Positions 20,598-29,408 are shown, numbered from the stretch's first letter. The stretch is 64,000 bases of DNA from Bradyrhizobium sp. NP1 (GCF_030378205.1 NZ_CP127385.1:3760001-3824000), one strand, 5' to 3'. Translations and numbers: made by a program. The notes: generated from the sequence alone by a model not told the origin.

Positions 20598-20970
20598 CGC
20601 TGCCGATCCGGCCCGGGCTGACGCTCAAGCGGTCCGGGCCACGCTTGCAGACCCCGGCGGGCCGGTCGGCGATCGTTCGCAGCGGACGAGCGAAGTCGAG
20701 CCGCACCGGCCGAACAACATGTTCGGTTTATGCGATGTCGTTTCTCTCTACGCCTGATGTTCGACATCGCCGACATTGATGTGATCAGCGGACGCGGATT
20801 GTGGCCAGTCGATTGCTTGCGTTCGCTGCTGACGAATGATTTTACTCGCCTTGTAGCGATTAACTCTAGTTTGTCTTGCTGACGAACGGGCAGCATTCCG
20901 TACAACACCGAATGGCAATGATGCGTTATCGCAAAACGACGTCTGGCATTCGGGGAGCGCGAGATCGCTA
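20598..20970. other. Intergenic region without recognised feature
   Basis: 373 bases after the small secreted protein. The reading frames here look like compositional shadows, with no ribosome binding site or family resemblance. No hairpin followed by a T-run was seen. Confidence 0.5.
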
Positions 20971-21264
20971 ATGATCGTGGCTGTTGTTGCCCTGGCCGCG
21001 AGCGCGTTGCTCGGGTTCGCGATGGGGTTCGTATTTCGCGCCTGGATCCATCTGATCGTAGCGCCGTTGATCGCGGTCGGCTCGGCTGTCGTTTTCGCGT
21101 TCTTCGGCTTCGGCTTCTTCAAGGGCGCCGTCGCCACGTTCGCCTGTCTTTTCGCAAACCAATTGGCCTATTTCATCGCCTTGCTTCTGGTTGCGCCCGA
21201 AGTCGTGCGGCGGCGTCTATCGCATGACGTGGTCGACGGCCAGCCAGGCAAGAAGGGAGAGTAG
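20971..21264 (+). CDS. Small integral membrane protein
   Basis: A 97-residue hydrophobic protein with about three membrane helices (MIVAVVALAASALLGFAMGF, HLIVAPLIAVGSAVVFAFF and a third containing FACLFANQLAYFIALLLV) and a charged C-terminal tail. I do not recognise a family. Its C-terminal 48 bases overlap a possible opposite-strand gene. Confidence 0.6.
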   Translation: MIVAVVALAASALLGFAMGFVFRAWIHLIVAPLIAVGSAVVFAFFGFGFFKGAVATFACLFANQLAYFIALLLVAPEVVRRRLSHDVVDGQPGKKGE

Positions 21265-21447
21265 GGCGTCGGCCGCGAGCACGAGGAGAAGCAGCGGCAG
21301 CAGCCGCCGTGGCCTCTTTCGCCAGAGACGCGGCGGCGCCAGGCGTCGCATCGCGCCGTGCAGGCGCGTTGCGACCGAGCGCCGCGGCGTGTCTGTTTGG
21401 GACATCGCAGTTTGCATTTGGCACAGTTTCCCTGCTGAAGCGCGCAT
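21217..21447 (-). CDS. Possible small basic membrane-anchored protein
   Basis: A 76-residue frame: polar N-terminus, an Arg-rich stretch (RLAPPRLWRKRPRRLL) and one hydrophobic helix (LPLLLLVLAADALLSLLAWLAV) at the end. The positive-then-hydrophobic layout looks like a real single-pass protein. The start could be any of the Met codons at 21447, 21417 or 21405. The tail overlaps the plus-strand membrane-protein gene by 48 bases, which lowers confidence. Confidence 0.35.
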   Translation of the reverse strand: MRASAGKLCQMQTAMSQTDTPRRSVATRLHGAMRRLAPPRLWRKRPRRLLPLLLLVLAADALLSLLAWLAVDHVMR

Positions 21448-21791
21448 CTAGCGAGCTTTCAGCAATTGCGGTGCCATCCCGGAGGGGGATCGGAGAAATG
21501 TCTGCGCGACGCTGACTGGAAGGCATTTCCGCGCCCCAGTATTGGCCGGTCGTTGTCGAGACGCGAGGGAACGACCTCGGTCAGCGGCTTCGCGCCCGCC
21601 GGTGGAGGAGCCGGGCGGCCCGCGTCGATGCGTGGCCGGCAACAGGCTCGCATCGCCAAGCGGAAATCCGCGAAGCTTTGAGTCAAATGCAAGCCCTTTA
21701 CCTTAACTCGCTTTGACCCGGAACACTCGACACCGTTTTGAATTACGAATGACTGCGTTGGGGGACTGTGTTTGGGGGGAGCCAGCACATC
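21448..21791. other. Intergenic region without recognised gene
   Basis: 344 bases upstream of the EAL-like gene. Frames seen here have no ribosome binding site or family resemblance. It presumably holds the promoter of the EAL-like gene; no clear boxes or dyads found. Confidence 0.5.
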
Positions 21792-23015
21792 ATGACGGAA
21801 CACGCTCGATTTCCGGCTCGGGGAAGGGCCGCTCAATTCGGCCGTCGCAAGATGGTGCCGAGTGTCGCGATCCTCGACGAAAAGAACCATTTGCGGACAT
21901 TTCTCGCCGACGCGCTCGAGGAGCTTGGATTTCTGGCTTTTCCTTGCCGGGATGGTGCGGAGGTCGAGCTTTGCCTGGACGAACGTCCGGTCGATGTCCT
22001 GCTGATCAGCCTTTCCGCAGGTGGCGTCGCCGCAGGCGAAATCATCGAACGACTGGCGGAACGGCACTTCGAGGGCCACGTCCTGCTGCTCGGACCGGCG
22101 TCAAGTCTGGCGCTCTCCGCGGTTCGGCAGCTCGCGGAAAAAAAGCGGCTTGCTCTGCTCCCGGCGGTCAGGACTCCCTTCAGCAGCGAAACCTTGCGGG
22201 CGAGCCTCGGCAGCCTCGTGCCGGAACAACATCCGCCCAGCACGGCCGTTGACGTCGCCGAAGCGCTGAAATCCGGCTGGCTGGATCTCTGGTATGACAG
22301 CAAGATCGACGGACGGACGCTGTTGCCTGCAGGAGCAGAGGCGGTCGTTCGCATGCGCCATCCGTCCTGGGGCGTTGTCTCTCCTGCCTCCTTTGTTCCT
22401 GCGGCGAACGATCCGCTTCTGCGCGGGCTTGCCGAGTTCACGATCCGGCGGGTGTTCGAGGATTGGCAGTATCTGCTGCCGCACGCGGGCCCGGTCAGCC
22501 TCTCCTTCAATCTGCCGGTTTCGGCCTTGCTCGACTTTCAGCCGCTGCAATCCCTGCTGGACTGCATGCTGCGCCATCCGGCCTTCAACGGCCTGGCGAT
22601 CGAGCTCGACGCCGCCGAAGCGATCCCGCAGCTCGAGGCCCTGGTTCCGATCGCGGAGCGGCTTCGCTTCTCCAATGTCGGCGTCGCTATTGATAACCTT
22701 GGCGAGGAATGGCCTCGCTTTCTCGCCGTGGATGATTTCCCCTTCACCGAGCTCAAGCTCAGTCCGCAATTTCTCGACGGCTGCGCGAAGGACAGGCTGA
22801 AGCGCGTCGTCTGTCGCGACATCCTCGACCTTGGGGCGCGCCACGGCGCGCGCACGGTGGCCCAGAAGCTGGAGAATTCCGCCGATCTCGCTGCCGTGCA
22901 GGAAATGGGATTCAGCCTCCTGCAAGGCCCGGTCTTCGGAAAGCCTGTGCCGCTGCGCAAGCTGGCGCGCTCCCTGAAGCCGACGGCACGGTCGCCGGTG
23001 GCTGCCGGCTCATAG
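21792..23015 (+). CDS. Degenerate receiver-EAL domain protein
   Basis: A 407-residue cytoplasmic protein with a receiver-like domain (about residues 22-140) and an EAL-like domain (about 155-395). The receiver keeps an acidic start (VAILDE) but has ISL in place of the phosphoacceptor Asp and RTPF in place of KPF. In the EAL domain the first motif is AEAVVRMRHP (E retained, EAL changed to EAV), the DDFG loop is DNLG, LKID is LKLS, and the end QGPVFGKP is kept. Cyclic-di-GMP phosphodiesterase activity is therefore doubtful; a c-di-GMP-binding or protein-interaction role is likelier. ATG at 21792 follows GGGGGGAG. Confidence 0.82.
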   Translation: MTEHARFPARGRAAQFGRRKMVPSVAILDEKNHLRTFLADALEELGFLAFPCRDGAEVELCLDERPVDVLLISLSAGGVAAGEIIERLAERHFEGHVLLLGPASSLALSAVRQLAEKKRLALLPAVRTPFSSETLRASLGSLVPEQHPPSTAVDVAEALKSGWLDLWYDSKIDGRTLLPAGAEAVVRMRHPSWGVVSPASFVPAANDPLLRGLAEFTIRRVFEDWQYLLPHAGPVSLSFNLPVSALLDFQPLQSLLDCMLRHPAFNGLAIELDAAEAIPQLEALVPIAERLRFSNVGVAIDNLGEEWPRFLAVDDFPFTELKLSPQFLDGCAKDRLKRVVCRDILDLGARHGARTVAQKLENSADLAAVQEMGFSLLQGPVFGKPVPLRKLARSLKPTARSPVAAGS

Positions 23016-23032
23016 GCAGGCAGAATGCCGCT

Positions 23033-23710
23033 TCAGCTTCCCGCTGGCTTGACTTTTTCCGCCCATAGCCAGGCCGCCAAAGCAGCCGCAAGTCCTGCGC
23101 CGGCAAATTGCGCCGCGACAAAGCCGGGGATGCCCGCGGGCGCGATGCCGGCGAAGGTGTCTGACAGCGACCGCGCGACCGTCACTGCCGGATTGGCAAA
23201 GGATGTCGAAGCCGTGAACCAATAGGCTGACGTGATGTAAAGGCCGACCGCGTAGGGAATCGCAGCCGGCGTTCGGTTGGCGCAGCCGACGATGGTCAGA
23301 AGCAGCCCGAAGGTTGCGATGCCTTCGGCGAGCCATTGGCCGGGTCCCGTGCGCGCGGTCGCTGAGAATTGCCAAAGCGGAAGCTCGAACATCAGGTGAG
23401 CGGCCCACACGCCCGCGATTGCGCCGGCGAGTTGCGCGACAATGTAGATGGCCACGGCACTCCAGGAGAATTCGCCCCGCAACGCCAGGGCGACAGTGAC
23501 CGCCGGATTGAAGTGCGCGCCCGAGATCGGTCCAAATACGAGGATCAGGACCACCAGGATGGCGCCGGTGGGAATGGTGTTGCAGAGCAGGGCGAGTGCG
23601 CTGTTTCCGCCCGCAAGCCTTTGGGCCATGATCCCCGAGCCCACGACAGCCGCGAGCAGAAGGGCCGTTCCGAGCCACTCGGCGACGATGGCGCGCGAGA
23701 GCGAACGCAT
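23033..23710 (-). CDS. aqpS: Aquaporin/aquaglyceroporin of the ars operon (AqpS-like)
   Basis: A 225-residue MIP-family channel with six membrane segments and both pore loops intact: SGAHFNPAVTVA and TSFANPAVTVA. Last gene of the operon; its ATG overlaps the arsC stop (ATGA). In Sinorhizobium meliloti an aquaglyceroporin in an ars operon lets arsenite made by ArsC leave the cell down its gradient, and the same role is the best inference here because no ArsB or Acr3 pump gene is present. Also similar to general water channels, so selectivity is not proven. Confidence 0.87.
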   Translation of the reverse strand: MRSLSRAIVAEWLGTALLLAAVVGSGIMAQRLAGGNSALALLCNTIPTGAILVVLILVFGPISGAHFNPAVTVALALRGEFSWSAVAIYIVAQLAGAIAGVWAAHLMFELPLWQFSATARTGPGQWLAEGIATFGLLLTIVGCANRTPAAIPYAVGLYITSAYWFTASTSFANPAVTVARSLSDTFAGIAPAGIPGFVAAQFAGAGLAAALAAWLWAEKVKPAGS

Positions 23711-24234
23711 CAGGTGCGTTCCGGCAAGTGCGTGGAGCCTTCCATTTTGCCGATCTCGCGCAGCCTGTTCTTGAGGCTCAGTTGATCGAGCGAGCGGAGC
23801 GGCAGCGCGGTGAAAGCGCCGATGCGCTGGTTGAGCAGCCGATAGGCTTGCCTGAAGGCGAGCGCAATTTCGGCCTCCGTCCCCTGCGCTTCTGCCGGGT
23901 CGGGAATCCCCCAATGCGCCGTCATCGGCTGGCCGGGCCATACTGGACAGGCTTCCGATGCCGCGTCGTCGCAGACCGTGAAGACGAAATCGAATTTCGG
24001 AGCGCCTGCCCTGGCAAACTCGTCCCACGATTTCGAGCGCAAGCCCGTCGTGTCGTAGCCGAGCTCGTCGAGCAGGCGAATGGTGTACGGGTTTACTTGA
24101 CCCCTGGGCCGGCTGCCGGCGCTATAGGCGCGGAATTTTCCCGCACCAGTCTTGTTGAGGATCGCCTCTCCGATGACCGAACGCGCCGAATTCCCGGTGC
24201 AGAGGAAGAGGACGTTGTAGATCCCATCTGCCAT
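23710..24234 (-). CDS. arsC: Arsenate reductase, thioredoxin-coupled LMW-phosphatase type
   Basis: Reduces arsenate to arsenite. The 174-residue protein has the P-loop CTGNSARS (nucleophile C12) close to the N-terminus and the two resolving cysteines in VFTVCDDAASEACPVWPG (C88 and C96), the triple-Cys arrangement of thioredoxin-linked ArsC. About 40 residues beyond the usual 130 form a C-terminal extension (from about GAFTALPLRSLDQLSLK). It is the third gene of arsR-arsI-arsC-aqpS, overlapping aqpS by four bases. Confidence 0.92.
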   Translation of the reverse strand: MADGIYNVLFLCTGNSARSVIGEAILNKTGAGKFRAYSAGSRPRGQVNPYTIRLLDELGYDTTGLRSKSWDEFARAGAPKFDFVFTVCDDAASEACPVWPGQPMTAHWGIPDPAEAQGTEAEIALAFRQAYRLLNQRIGAFTALPLRSLDQLSLKNRLREIGKMEGSTHLPERT

Positions 24235-24243
24235 ATGGGCGCC

Positions 24244-24708
24244 TCACGAGTTGCCGCAGGTGTTGGTCGGCTTCGGCGCACAGCAGGCGCCTTGTTTTTC
24301 GTGGGCAATGCGTGCGCGGTTCTCGCCTGTGCCGTCGCCGTAGGCCGTGCTCTCGCCCGTGGTGTGGAAGGTTTCCCAGGCGATGCCGGCGGGATCGTCG
24401 ATCCAGGATTTCTCGGATTTGGCATAGCAACAGGCGGTTTCGCCTTGCTCGATGATATCGCCACCGGCCTGCTTTAGCCGGGCATACACCTCGTGAAGCT
24501 CGTCCTTGCTCTCGACCTGGATGCCGAGATGATCGAGGCCGGCTTCGCGGCCCCGTGTCGAGATCGCGAAATTGACTCTGGGATCGTCGAGCATCCACTT
24601 CGCATAGTCAGGCTTCACGACGGATGGCTGCACGGCAAACAGCGCGGAATAGAAGCCGATCGAGCGCGACAGGTCATCGACGGACACATGCACGTGGAGG
24701 CGCTTCAT
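24244..24708 (-). CDS. arsI: ArsI/CadI-type glyoxalase-fold protein (organoarsenical C-As lyase candidate)
   Basis: A 154-residue vicinal-oxygen-chelate protein: MKRLHVHVSVDDLSRSIGFY, LDHLGIQVES and WETF carry likely metal ligands (His near the start, H60, E112). The adjacent cysteines in GETACCYAKSEKSW (C93-C94) are the trivalent-arsenical binding pair of ArsI, which cleaves the C-As bond of methylarsenite with Fe(II) and O2. The C-terminus has three more Cys (GACCAPKPTNTCG). Good AAAGGAG site; 12 bases after arsR. Alternatively a CadI-like protein, which shares most features. Confidence 0.87.
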   Translation of the reverse strand: MKRLHVHVSVDDLSRSIGFYSALFAVQPSVVKPDYAKWMLDDPRVNFAISTRGREAGLDHLGIQVESKDELHEVYARLKQAGGDIIEQGETACCYAKSEKSWIDDPAGIAWETFHTTGESTAYGDGTGENRARIAHEKQGACCAPKPTNTCGNS

Positions 24709-24720
24709 TCGGGTCTCCTT

Positions 24721-25065
24721 TCAGGCTGATACTTTCGCGGACTTGCGCGTGGGCTTGCAGGCGACCGCGGGGCCGCAAGGCGCGCCGCCGCAGCAGTTTT
24801 CGGTGAGGAAAGCGACGAGGGCGTTCATCTTGTCGAACTGTGCGGCGTAGATCATCGAACGGCCGTCACGTCGCACCGTGACGAGGCCAGCCATCCGCAA
24901 GCGATCGAAATGAAAGGTGAGGGTGTTGGGCGCGAGCCCCAGCGCGTCGGCAATGGCGCCGGCAGGCATGCCTTCAGGTCCTGACTGCACCAGCAGCCGA
25001 AACACGTCGAGGCGGTTGTCTTGCGCAAGCGCGGCCAGCGCCGCCACGGCATCTGTCTTTTCCAT
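24721..25065 (-). CDS. arsR: ArsR/SmtB-family repressor
   Basis: First gene of the ars operon, 114 residues. Winged-helix core: ALAQDNRLDVFRLLVQSGPEGMPAGAIADALGLAPNTLTFHFDRLRMAGLVTVRRDGRSMIYAA. The As(III) site typical of plasmid ArsR (ELCVCDL) is absent from the recognition region; instead the C-terminus has NCCGGAPCGPAVAC, where the Cys cluster may be the inducer site, as in several atypical ArsR proteins. Likely binds the dyads overlapping its own start and represses the whole operon. Confidence 0.9.
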   Translation of the reverse strand: MEKTDAVAALAALAQDNRLDVFRLLVQSGPEGMPAGAIADALGLAPNTLTFHFDRLRMAGLVTVRRDGRSMIYAAQFDKMNALVAFLTENCCGGAPCGPAVACKPTRKSAKVSA

Positions 25066-25085
25066 ATTTCAACGAATATCGAAAT
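25064..25085. promoter_or_regulatory. Candidate ArsR operator at the arsR start
   Basis: Two overlapping dyads: ATATT (25064-25068) with AATAT (25075-25079), and ATTTC (25066-25070) with GAAAT (25081-25085). They cover the arsR start codon and the bases just upstream, where an autorepressor would act. AT-rich interrupted dyads are usual ArsR targets; binding is inference. Confidence 0.45.
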
Positions 25086-25332
25086 GATAGCGGAAGGTCA
25101 ATCTCGGCGTTGTTCAGGCCGGCCGCTGATCGTGGCGCGATTGCTTTTGCAGCGATCGGCACCCGGCTTTCCCCGCGCCCTCTTCATCGAGGGTCGAATC
25201 ATTCGTCCAACCCGGGCGCCGCGCGCCGCGGGGACGAAGGCGCTCGTCTTCTGCAGGTTGTGGATTGTGTTGGCGGGAACTGCCACCCGGGAACATCTTG
25301 TCGCCCTAAAATGGTTGCCGTTGGGACACGAA

Positions 25333-25350
25333 TGTTGCGGACCCGCAACA
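25333..25350. promoter_or_regulatory. Dyad upstream of ilvD
   Basis: TGTTGCGG, two bases, then its exact complement CCGCAACA, in the 457-base gap between divergent arsR and ilvD. Possible transcription-factor site for ilvD; no regulator assigned. Nothing gene-like was seen in the rest of this gap (25086-25522). Confidence 0.45.
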
Positions 25351-25373
25351 GTTAACCAAACTTTAGCCTCTGC

Positions 25374-25403
25374 CGCGACCGGTGCCCGGTCGCGCCGCTT
25401 TTT
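25374..25403 (+). terminator. Terminator-like hairpin 120 bases before ilvD
   Basis: CGCGACCGG (25374-25382), loop TGC, exact complement (25386-25394), then CCGC and five T. No plus-strand gene ends upstream, so if it acts it would do so inside the ilvD leader as an attenuator. No leader peptide rich in Ile, Leu or Val could be found, so this is only a suggestion. Confidence 0.4.
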
Positions 25404-25522
25404 GGCCACACCCCTTCATGAAATGATCTTTCGAAGGGTTGACCGCGGAGCTCGCGAAAAGATCGGAACTTTTCAGCGGTTCCGGCTCTAGCAAGAGATG
25501 GCGGGGGAAACGGACTTTCGCG

Positions 25523-27247
25523 ATGGACGCCAAGACGAACATCAAGAGCAGGCTCCCGAGCCGTCACGTGACGGAAGGGCCCGCGCGCGCGCCCCATCGC
25601 TCCTACCTCTACGCCATGGGTCTGACGACAGAGCAGATCCACCAGCCTTTCGTTGGCGTGGCGTCCTGCTGGAATGAGGCCGCACCCTGCAACATCTCGC
25701 TGATGCGCCAGGCCCAGGCCGTGAAGAAGGGCGTTGCGGCCGCTGGCGGCACGCCGCGCGAATTCTGCACCATCACAGTCACCGACGGCATGGCCATGGG
25801 CCATGACGGCATGCGCTCCTCGCTGCCGTCGCGCGAATGCATCGCCGACTCGGTCGAACTGACCGTCCGCGGCCATGCCTATGACGCGCTCGTTGGCCTC
25901 GCCGGCTGCGACAAGTCCCTGCCGGGCATGATGATGGCGATGCTGCGGCTCAACGTGCCCTCGATCTTCATCTATGGCGGCTCGATCCTGCCCGGCAATT
26001 TCCGCGGCCAGCAGGTCACGGTGCAGGACATGTTCGAGGCCGTCGGCAAGCACTCCGTCGGGGAGATGTCCGATGCCGATCTCGACGAGATCGAGCGCGT
26101 TGCATGTCCCTCGGCCGGCGCGTGCGGCGCACAATTCACCGCCAACACCATGGCGACCGTCTCCGAGGCGATCGGGCTCGCGCTGCCATACTCGGCCGGC
26201 GCGCCGGCGCCGTACGAGATCCGCGACGCCTTCTGCATGACCGCAGGCGAGCAGGTGATGGAATTGGTGCGCGCCAATGTCCGCCCGCGCGACATCGTCA
26301 CCCGCAAGGCGCTGGAGAACGCCGCGGCGGTGGTAGCCGCGTCCGGCGGCTCGACCAATGCCGGGCTGCATCTGCCGGCCATTGCCCATGAATGCGGCAT
26401 CAAGTTCGACCTGTTCGACGTCGCTGAAATCTTCAAAAAGACGCCCTATGTCGCGGATTTGAAGCCGGGCGGCCGCTATGTCGCCAAAGACATGTTTGAA
26501 GCTGGCGGCATACCGCTTCTGATGAAGACGCTGCTCGACAACGGCTATCTCCACGGCGATTGCTTGACCGTGACGGGCCGCACGATCGCCGAAAACCTCA
26601 AAAGCGTGAAATGGAATCCGCACCAGGATGTGGTGCGGCCGGCCGACAAGCCGATCACCGCCACGGGCGGCGTCGTCGGCCTGAAGGGAAATCTCGCGCC
26701 AGAAGGGGCGATCGTGAAAGTCGCGGGTATGTCCAATCTGAGGTTTACCGGCCCGGCCCGCTGCTTCGACCGCGAGGAGGACGCCTTCGAGGCCGTCCAG
26801 AACCGCACCTACAAAGAGGGCGACGTCATCGTCATCCGCTACGAGGGGCCGCGGGGCGGTCCCGGCATGCGGGAGATGCTGTCCACCACGGCGGCGCTGA
26901 CCGGGCAGGGCATGGGCGGCAAGATCGCGCTCATTACCGATGGTCGTTTCTCGGGCGCCACCCGCGGCTTCTGCATTGGCCATGTCGGGCCGGAGGCCGC
27001 CGTCGGCGGGCCGATCGGCCTGCTCGAGGACGGCGACATCATCGAGATCGACGCCGTCGCCGGGACTCTTAACGTAAAATTGACTGAAGCCGCATTGATC
27101 CAGCGCAAAACCAAATGGCGCCCTCGCGAGACTAATCATACGTCGGGCGCGCTCTGGAAGTATGCACAGCAGGTTGGCCCTGCGGTTTCAGGAGCCGTTA
27201 CTCACCCAGGTGGTGCGCACGAGAGTCAGTGTTATGCGGACATCTGA
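25523..27247 (+). CDS. ilvD: Dihydroxy-acid dehydratase
   Basis: Fourth common enzyme of isoleucine and valine synthesis; dehydrates 2,3-dihydroxy acids to 2-keto acids. The 574-residue protein is a member of the IlvD/Edd family with three conserved Cys for an Fe-S cluster: NEAAPCN (C56), [12 protein letters not shown] (C129) and [16 protein letters not shown] (C201). C-terminal [21 protein letters not shown] is also typical. Start ATG at 25523; an in-frame TTG at 25439 is less likely. Its last 14 bases overlap the exoR-like gene. Confidence 0.94.
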   Translation: MDAKTNIKSRLPSRHVTEGPARAPHRSYLYAMGLTTEQIHQPFVGVASCWNEAAPCNISLMRQAQAVKKGVAAAGGTPREFCTITVTDGMAMGHDGMRSSLPSRECIADSVELTVRGHAYDALVGLAGCDKSLPGMMMAMLRLNVPSIFIYGGSILPGNFRGQQVTVQDMFEAVGKHSVGEMSDADLDEIERVACPSAGACGAQFTANTMATVSEAIGLALPYSAGAPAPYEIRDAFCMTAGEQVMELVRANVRPRDIVTRKALENAAAVVAASGGSTNAGLHLPAIAHECGIKFDLFDVAEIFKKTPYVADLKPGGRYVAKDMFEAGGIPLLMKTLLDNGYLHGDCLTVTGRTIAENLKSVKWNPHQDVVRPADKPITATGGVVGLKGNLAPEGAIVKVAGMSNLRFTGPARCFDREEDAFEAVQNRTYKEGDVIVIRYEGPRGGPGMREMLSTTAALTGQGMGGKIALITDGRFSGATRGFCIGHVGPEAAVGGPIGLLEDGDIIEIDAVAGTLNVKLTEAALIQRKTKWRPRETNHTSGALWKYAQQVGPAVSGAVTHPGGAHESQCYADI

Positions 27248-28055
27248 GCGTATCATTGTTGCGTTTCTGCTCGGGACAGCTGTGCTGTCGGCGCCGGCGC
27301 GCGCCTTCGATGGTGCCCCGGTCAACCAGGAGGCGACGCTTACCGCCGCCCAGCCTGGAACCGCCGCCGCGCTGAAAAAGGCAGTCCCTCCGGCGGCAAT
27401 TCCCGACGCCGCGACGTCACTGACCGCGTTGCAGTACGCTGCCGAGGGCGGCCACCCCCTGGCGCAGTGGAAGCTCGGGCGGATGTATGCCGATGGCAAC
27501 GGCGTCGTTCAGGACGACCTGCGCGCCTTCGACTATTTCACCAAGATCGCCAGCGCCCATGCGGAAGACAGCCCCTGGTCGCCGCAATCGGCCATCGTCG
27601 CCAACGCCTTCGTGGCGCTCGGCCGCTACTATCTCGCGGGCATTCCCAACTCGCGGGTGAAGGCCGATCCGGACCGGGCGCGCGAGATGTTCTCCTACGC
27701 CGCCTCCTATTTCGGCAGCGCCGACGCGCAATACGATCTGGCGCGGATGTACCTGAAGACGCCGGATGCCTCGCGGGACGACTTCACCAACGGTGCGCGC
27801 TGGCTCGGCCGCGCCGCGCAGAAGGGCCAGCACCAGGCGCAGGCGCTGCTCGGCCAGATGCTGTTCAACGGCGACCGCCTGCCGCCGCAGCGGGCGCGCG
27901 GCCTGATGTGGCTGACGCTGGCGCGCGACGGCGCCACCACCGACGAGATCTGGATCAAGGAAGCCTATAACCGCGCCATCCAGAAGGCCTCCGACGACGA
28001 CCGCGCCATGGCGCTCAAGATGCTGGAGCAGTGGGTCCAGGGCCGCCAGGACTAG
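27234..28055 (+). CDS. exoR: ExoR-like periplasmic Sel1-repeat protein
   Basis: A 273-residue exported protein: signal peptide [24 protein letters not shown], then Sel1-type repeats ([76 protein letters not shown]). Order and spacing follow Sinorhizobium ExoR closely, including [27 protein letters not shown] and ending in a charged tail. ExoR in S. meliloti inhibits the ExoS kinase in the periplasm and so limits succinoglycan and affects motility. Ortholog assignment is from memory of that sequence. Its start overlaps ilvD by 14 bases, hinting at translational coupling. Confidence 0.72.
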   Translation: MRTSERIIVAFLLGTAVLSAPARAFDGAPVNQEATLTAAQPGTAAALKKAVPPAAIPDAATSLTALQYAAEGGHPLAQWKLGRMYADGNGVVQDDLRAFDYFTKIASAHAEDSPWSPQSAIVANAFVALGRYYLAGIPNSRVKADPDRAREMFSYAASYFGSADAQYDLARMYLKTPDASRDDFTNGARWLGRAAQKGQHQAQALLGQMLFNGDRLPPQRARGLMWLTLARDGATTDEIWIKEAYNRAIQKASDDDRAMALKMLEQWVQGRQD

Positions 28056-28106
28056 GCTCGGTACCAGTTGTCCGGCGGGCTCGCGGTCGCGTGTCGGCCG
28101 TGGCGC

Positions 28107-28898
28107 TCAGGCCGTCTCCAGATCGAAATCCGCCCAGACCGGCACGTGGTCCGACGGCTTCTCCCAGCCGCGGACATAGCTGTCGATGCCGACGTCGATC
28201 AGGCGGTCGCTGGCCTGCGGCGACAGCAGGAGATGGTCGATCCTCAGGCCCCAGTTCTTCTGCCAGGCGCCGGCCTGGTAGTCCCAGAACGTGTACTGGC
28301 CCGGAGCATCGCTGACCGCCCTCAGGGCGTCGGTCAGCCCGAGGCCGAGCAGGGATTGGAAGCTCTCGCGGGTCGTGAAGCGGAACAGGGCGTCCTCGAC
28401 CCAGGCCGGGGGGTTGTAGACGTCCTCGGGCCTCGGGATGACGTTGAAGTCGCCTGCGAGGATCAGCGGCTCCTCGGTCTTAAGTCGCTCCTTCGAGTAC
28501 TCAAGAAGGCGCGACATCCAGTTGAGCTTGTAGGGATATTTGTCCGATCCGACCGGATTGCCGTTGGGCAGATAGAGGCAGGCGATGCGCAGCACGCCCT
28601 TTTTCAGCGTCACCACGCCTTCGAGGAAGCGCGCATGGGCATCCTCGTCGTCGCCGGCAAGCCCCGATTTGGTCTCGTCGAACGGCAGCTTTGAGAGCAG
28701 CGCGACGCCATTGAAGGTCTTCTGCCCATGGGTGACGACGTTATAGCCGAGGTCCTCGATCTCGAGCCTGGGGAAGGCCTCGTCGGTGCACTTGATTTCC
28801 TGCAGGCAGACGATGTCGGGCGAGCACTCCTTCAACCAGGTGAGGAGATGCTCGAGCCGCTGCCGGATCGAATTGACGTTCCAGGTGGCGATGCGCAT
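28107..28898 (-). CDS. xthA: Exodeoxyribonuclease III
   Basis: AP endonuclease and 3'-5' exonuclease of base-excision repair. The 263-residue protein begins MRIATWNVNSIRQRLEHLLTWL and has the metal ligand Glu in VCLQEIKC, LAGDFNVIP with Asp and Asn, and the C-terminal SDHVPVWADF with the catalytic Asp-His. Length normal. Lies 54 bases downstream of erpA on the same strand. Confidence 0.95.
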   Translation of the reverse strand: MRIATWNVNSIRQRLEHLLTWLKECSPDIVCLQEIKCTDEAFPRLEIEDLGYNVVTHGQKTFNGVALLSKLPFDETKSGLAGDDEDAHARFLEGVVTLKKGVLRIACLYLPNGNPVGSDKYPYKLNWMSRLLEYSKERLKTEEPLILAGDFNVIPRPEDVYNPPAWVEDALFRFTTRESFQSLLGLGLTDALRAVSDAPGQYTFWDYQAGAWQKNWGLRIDHLLLSPQASDRLIDVGIDSYVRGWEKPSDHVPVWADFDLETA

Positions 28899-28952
28899 GC
28901 GAAAGGCTCCGGCCGGAAGGGCCGCTCGGGGAGGACGAACTCAGGAGAACTC

Positions 28953-29285
28953 TTAGATCGAAAAACTGGTGCCGCAACCGCAGGACGCGGTTGCGTTGGG
29001 ATTGTTCACACGGAAGGAGGCGCCGATCAGGTCGTCGACGAAATCGACCTCCGATCCCGCAAGGAAGGGGACCGAGGCCGAATCGACCAGCACCACCGCG
29101 TCGTCGCGCGCGATCACGAGATCGTCGTCGGTCTGGGCATGATCGATGTCGAATTTGTACTGGAAGCCGGAGCAGCCGCCGCCCTCGACCGAAATGCGCA
29201 GCTTGGCATCGCTGCCTTCGCCCTTGAGGATCTCGCCAATACGGCGGGCGGCGCGCTCGCTGATGGTGACGGCAGCAGCAGTCAT
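28953..29285 (-). CDS. erpA: Iron-sulfur cluster insertion protein, A-type
   Basis: A 110-residue A-type carrier that delivers Fe-S clusters to apoproteins. The three cluster Cys are in GGGCSGFQYKF (C38) and SCGCG (C102, C104) at the C-terminus; the N-terminal ISERAARRIGEILKG is typical of ErpA/IscA. ErpA is favoured over IscA because of the short insert and the context, but the two are hard to separate without alignment. Divergent from dgt. Confidence 0.88.
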   Translation of the reverse strand: MTAAAVTISERAARRIGEILKGEGSDAKLRISVEGGGCSGFQYKFDIDHAQTDDDLVIARDDAVVLVDSASVPFLAGSEVDFVDDLIGASFRVNNPNATASCGCGTSFSI

Positions 29286-29408
29286 CTCTTGATCTCCGGT
29301 CGCGGGTCGCCAAACGATCGCGTCATCGCCATTTCATTTGGTATCCCGCGCTTCCCATAGTTAAGTGCGTAGTGTCGCGGAATCAAATGGATAAGGACTA
29401 AAAATACC

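Noticed and set aside
20459..20908. Minus-strand frame of 149 codons
   Set aside because: Compositional frame overlapping the secreted-protein gene; no ribosome site or family.
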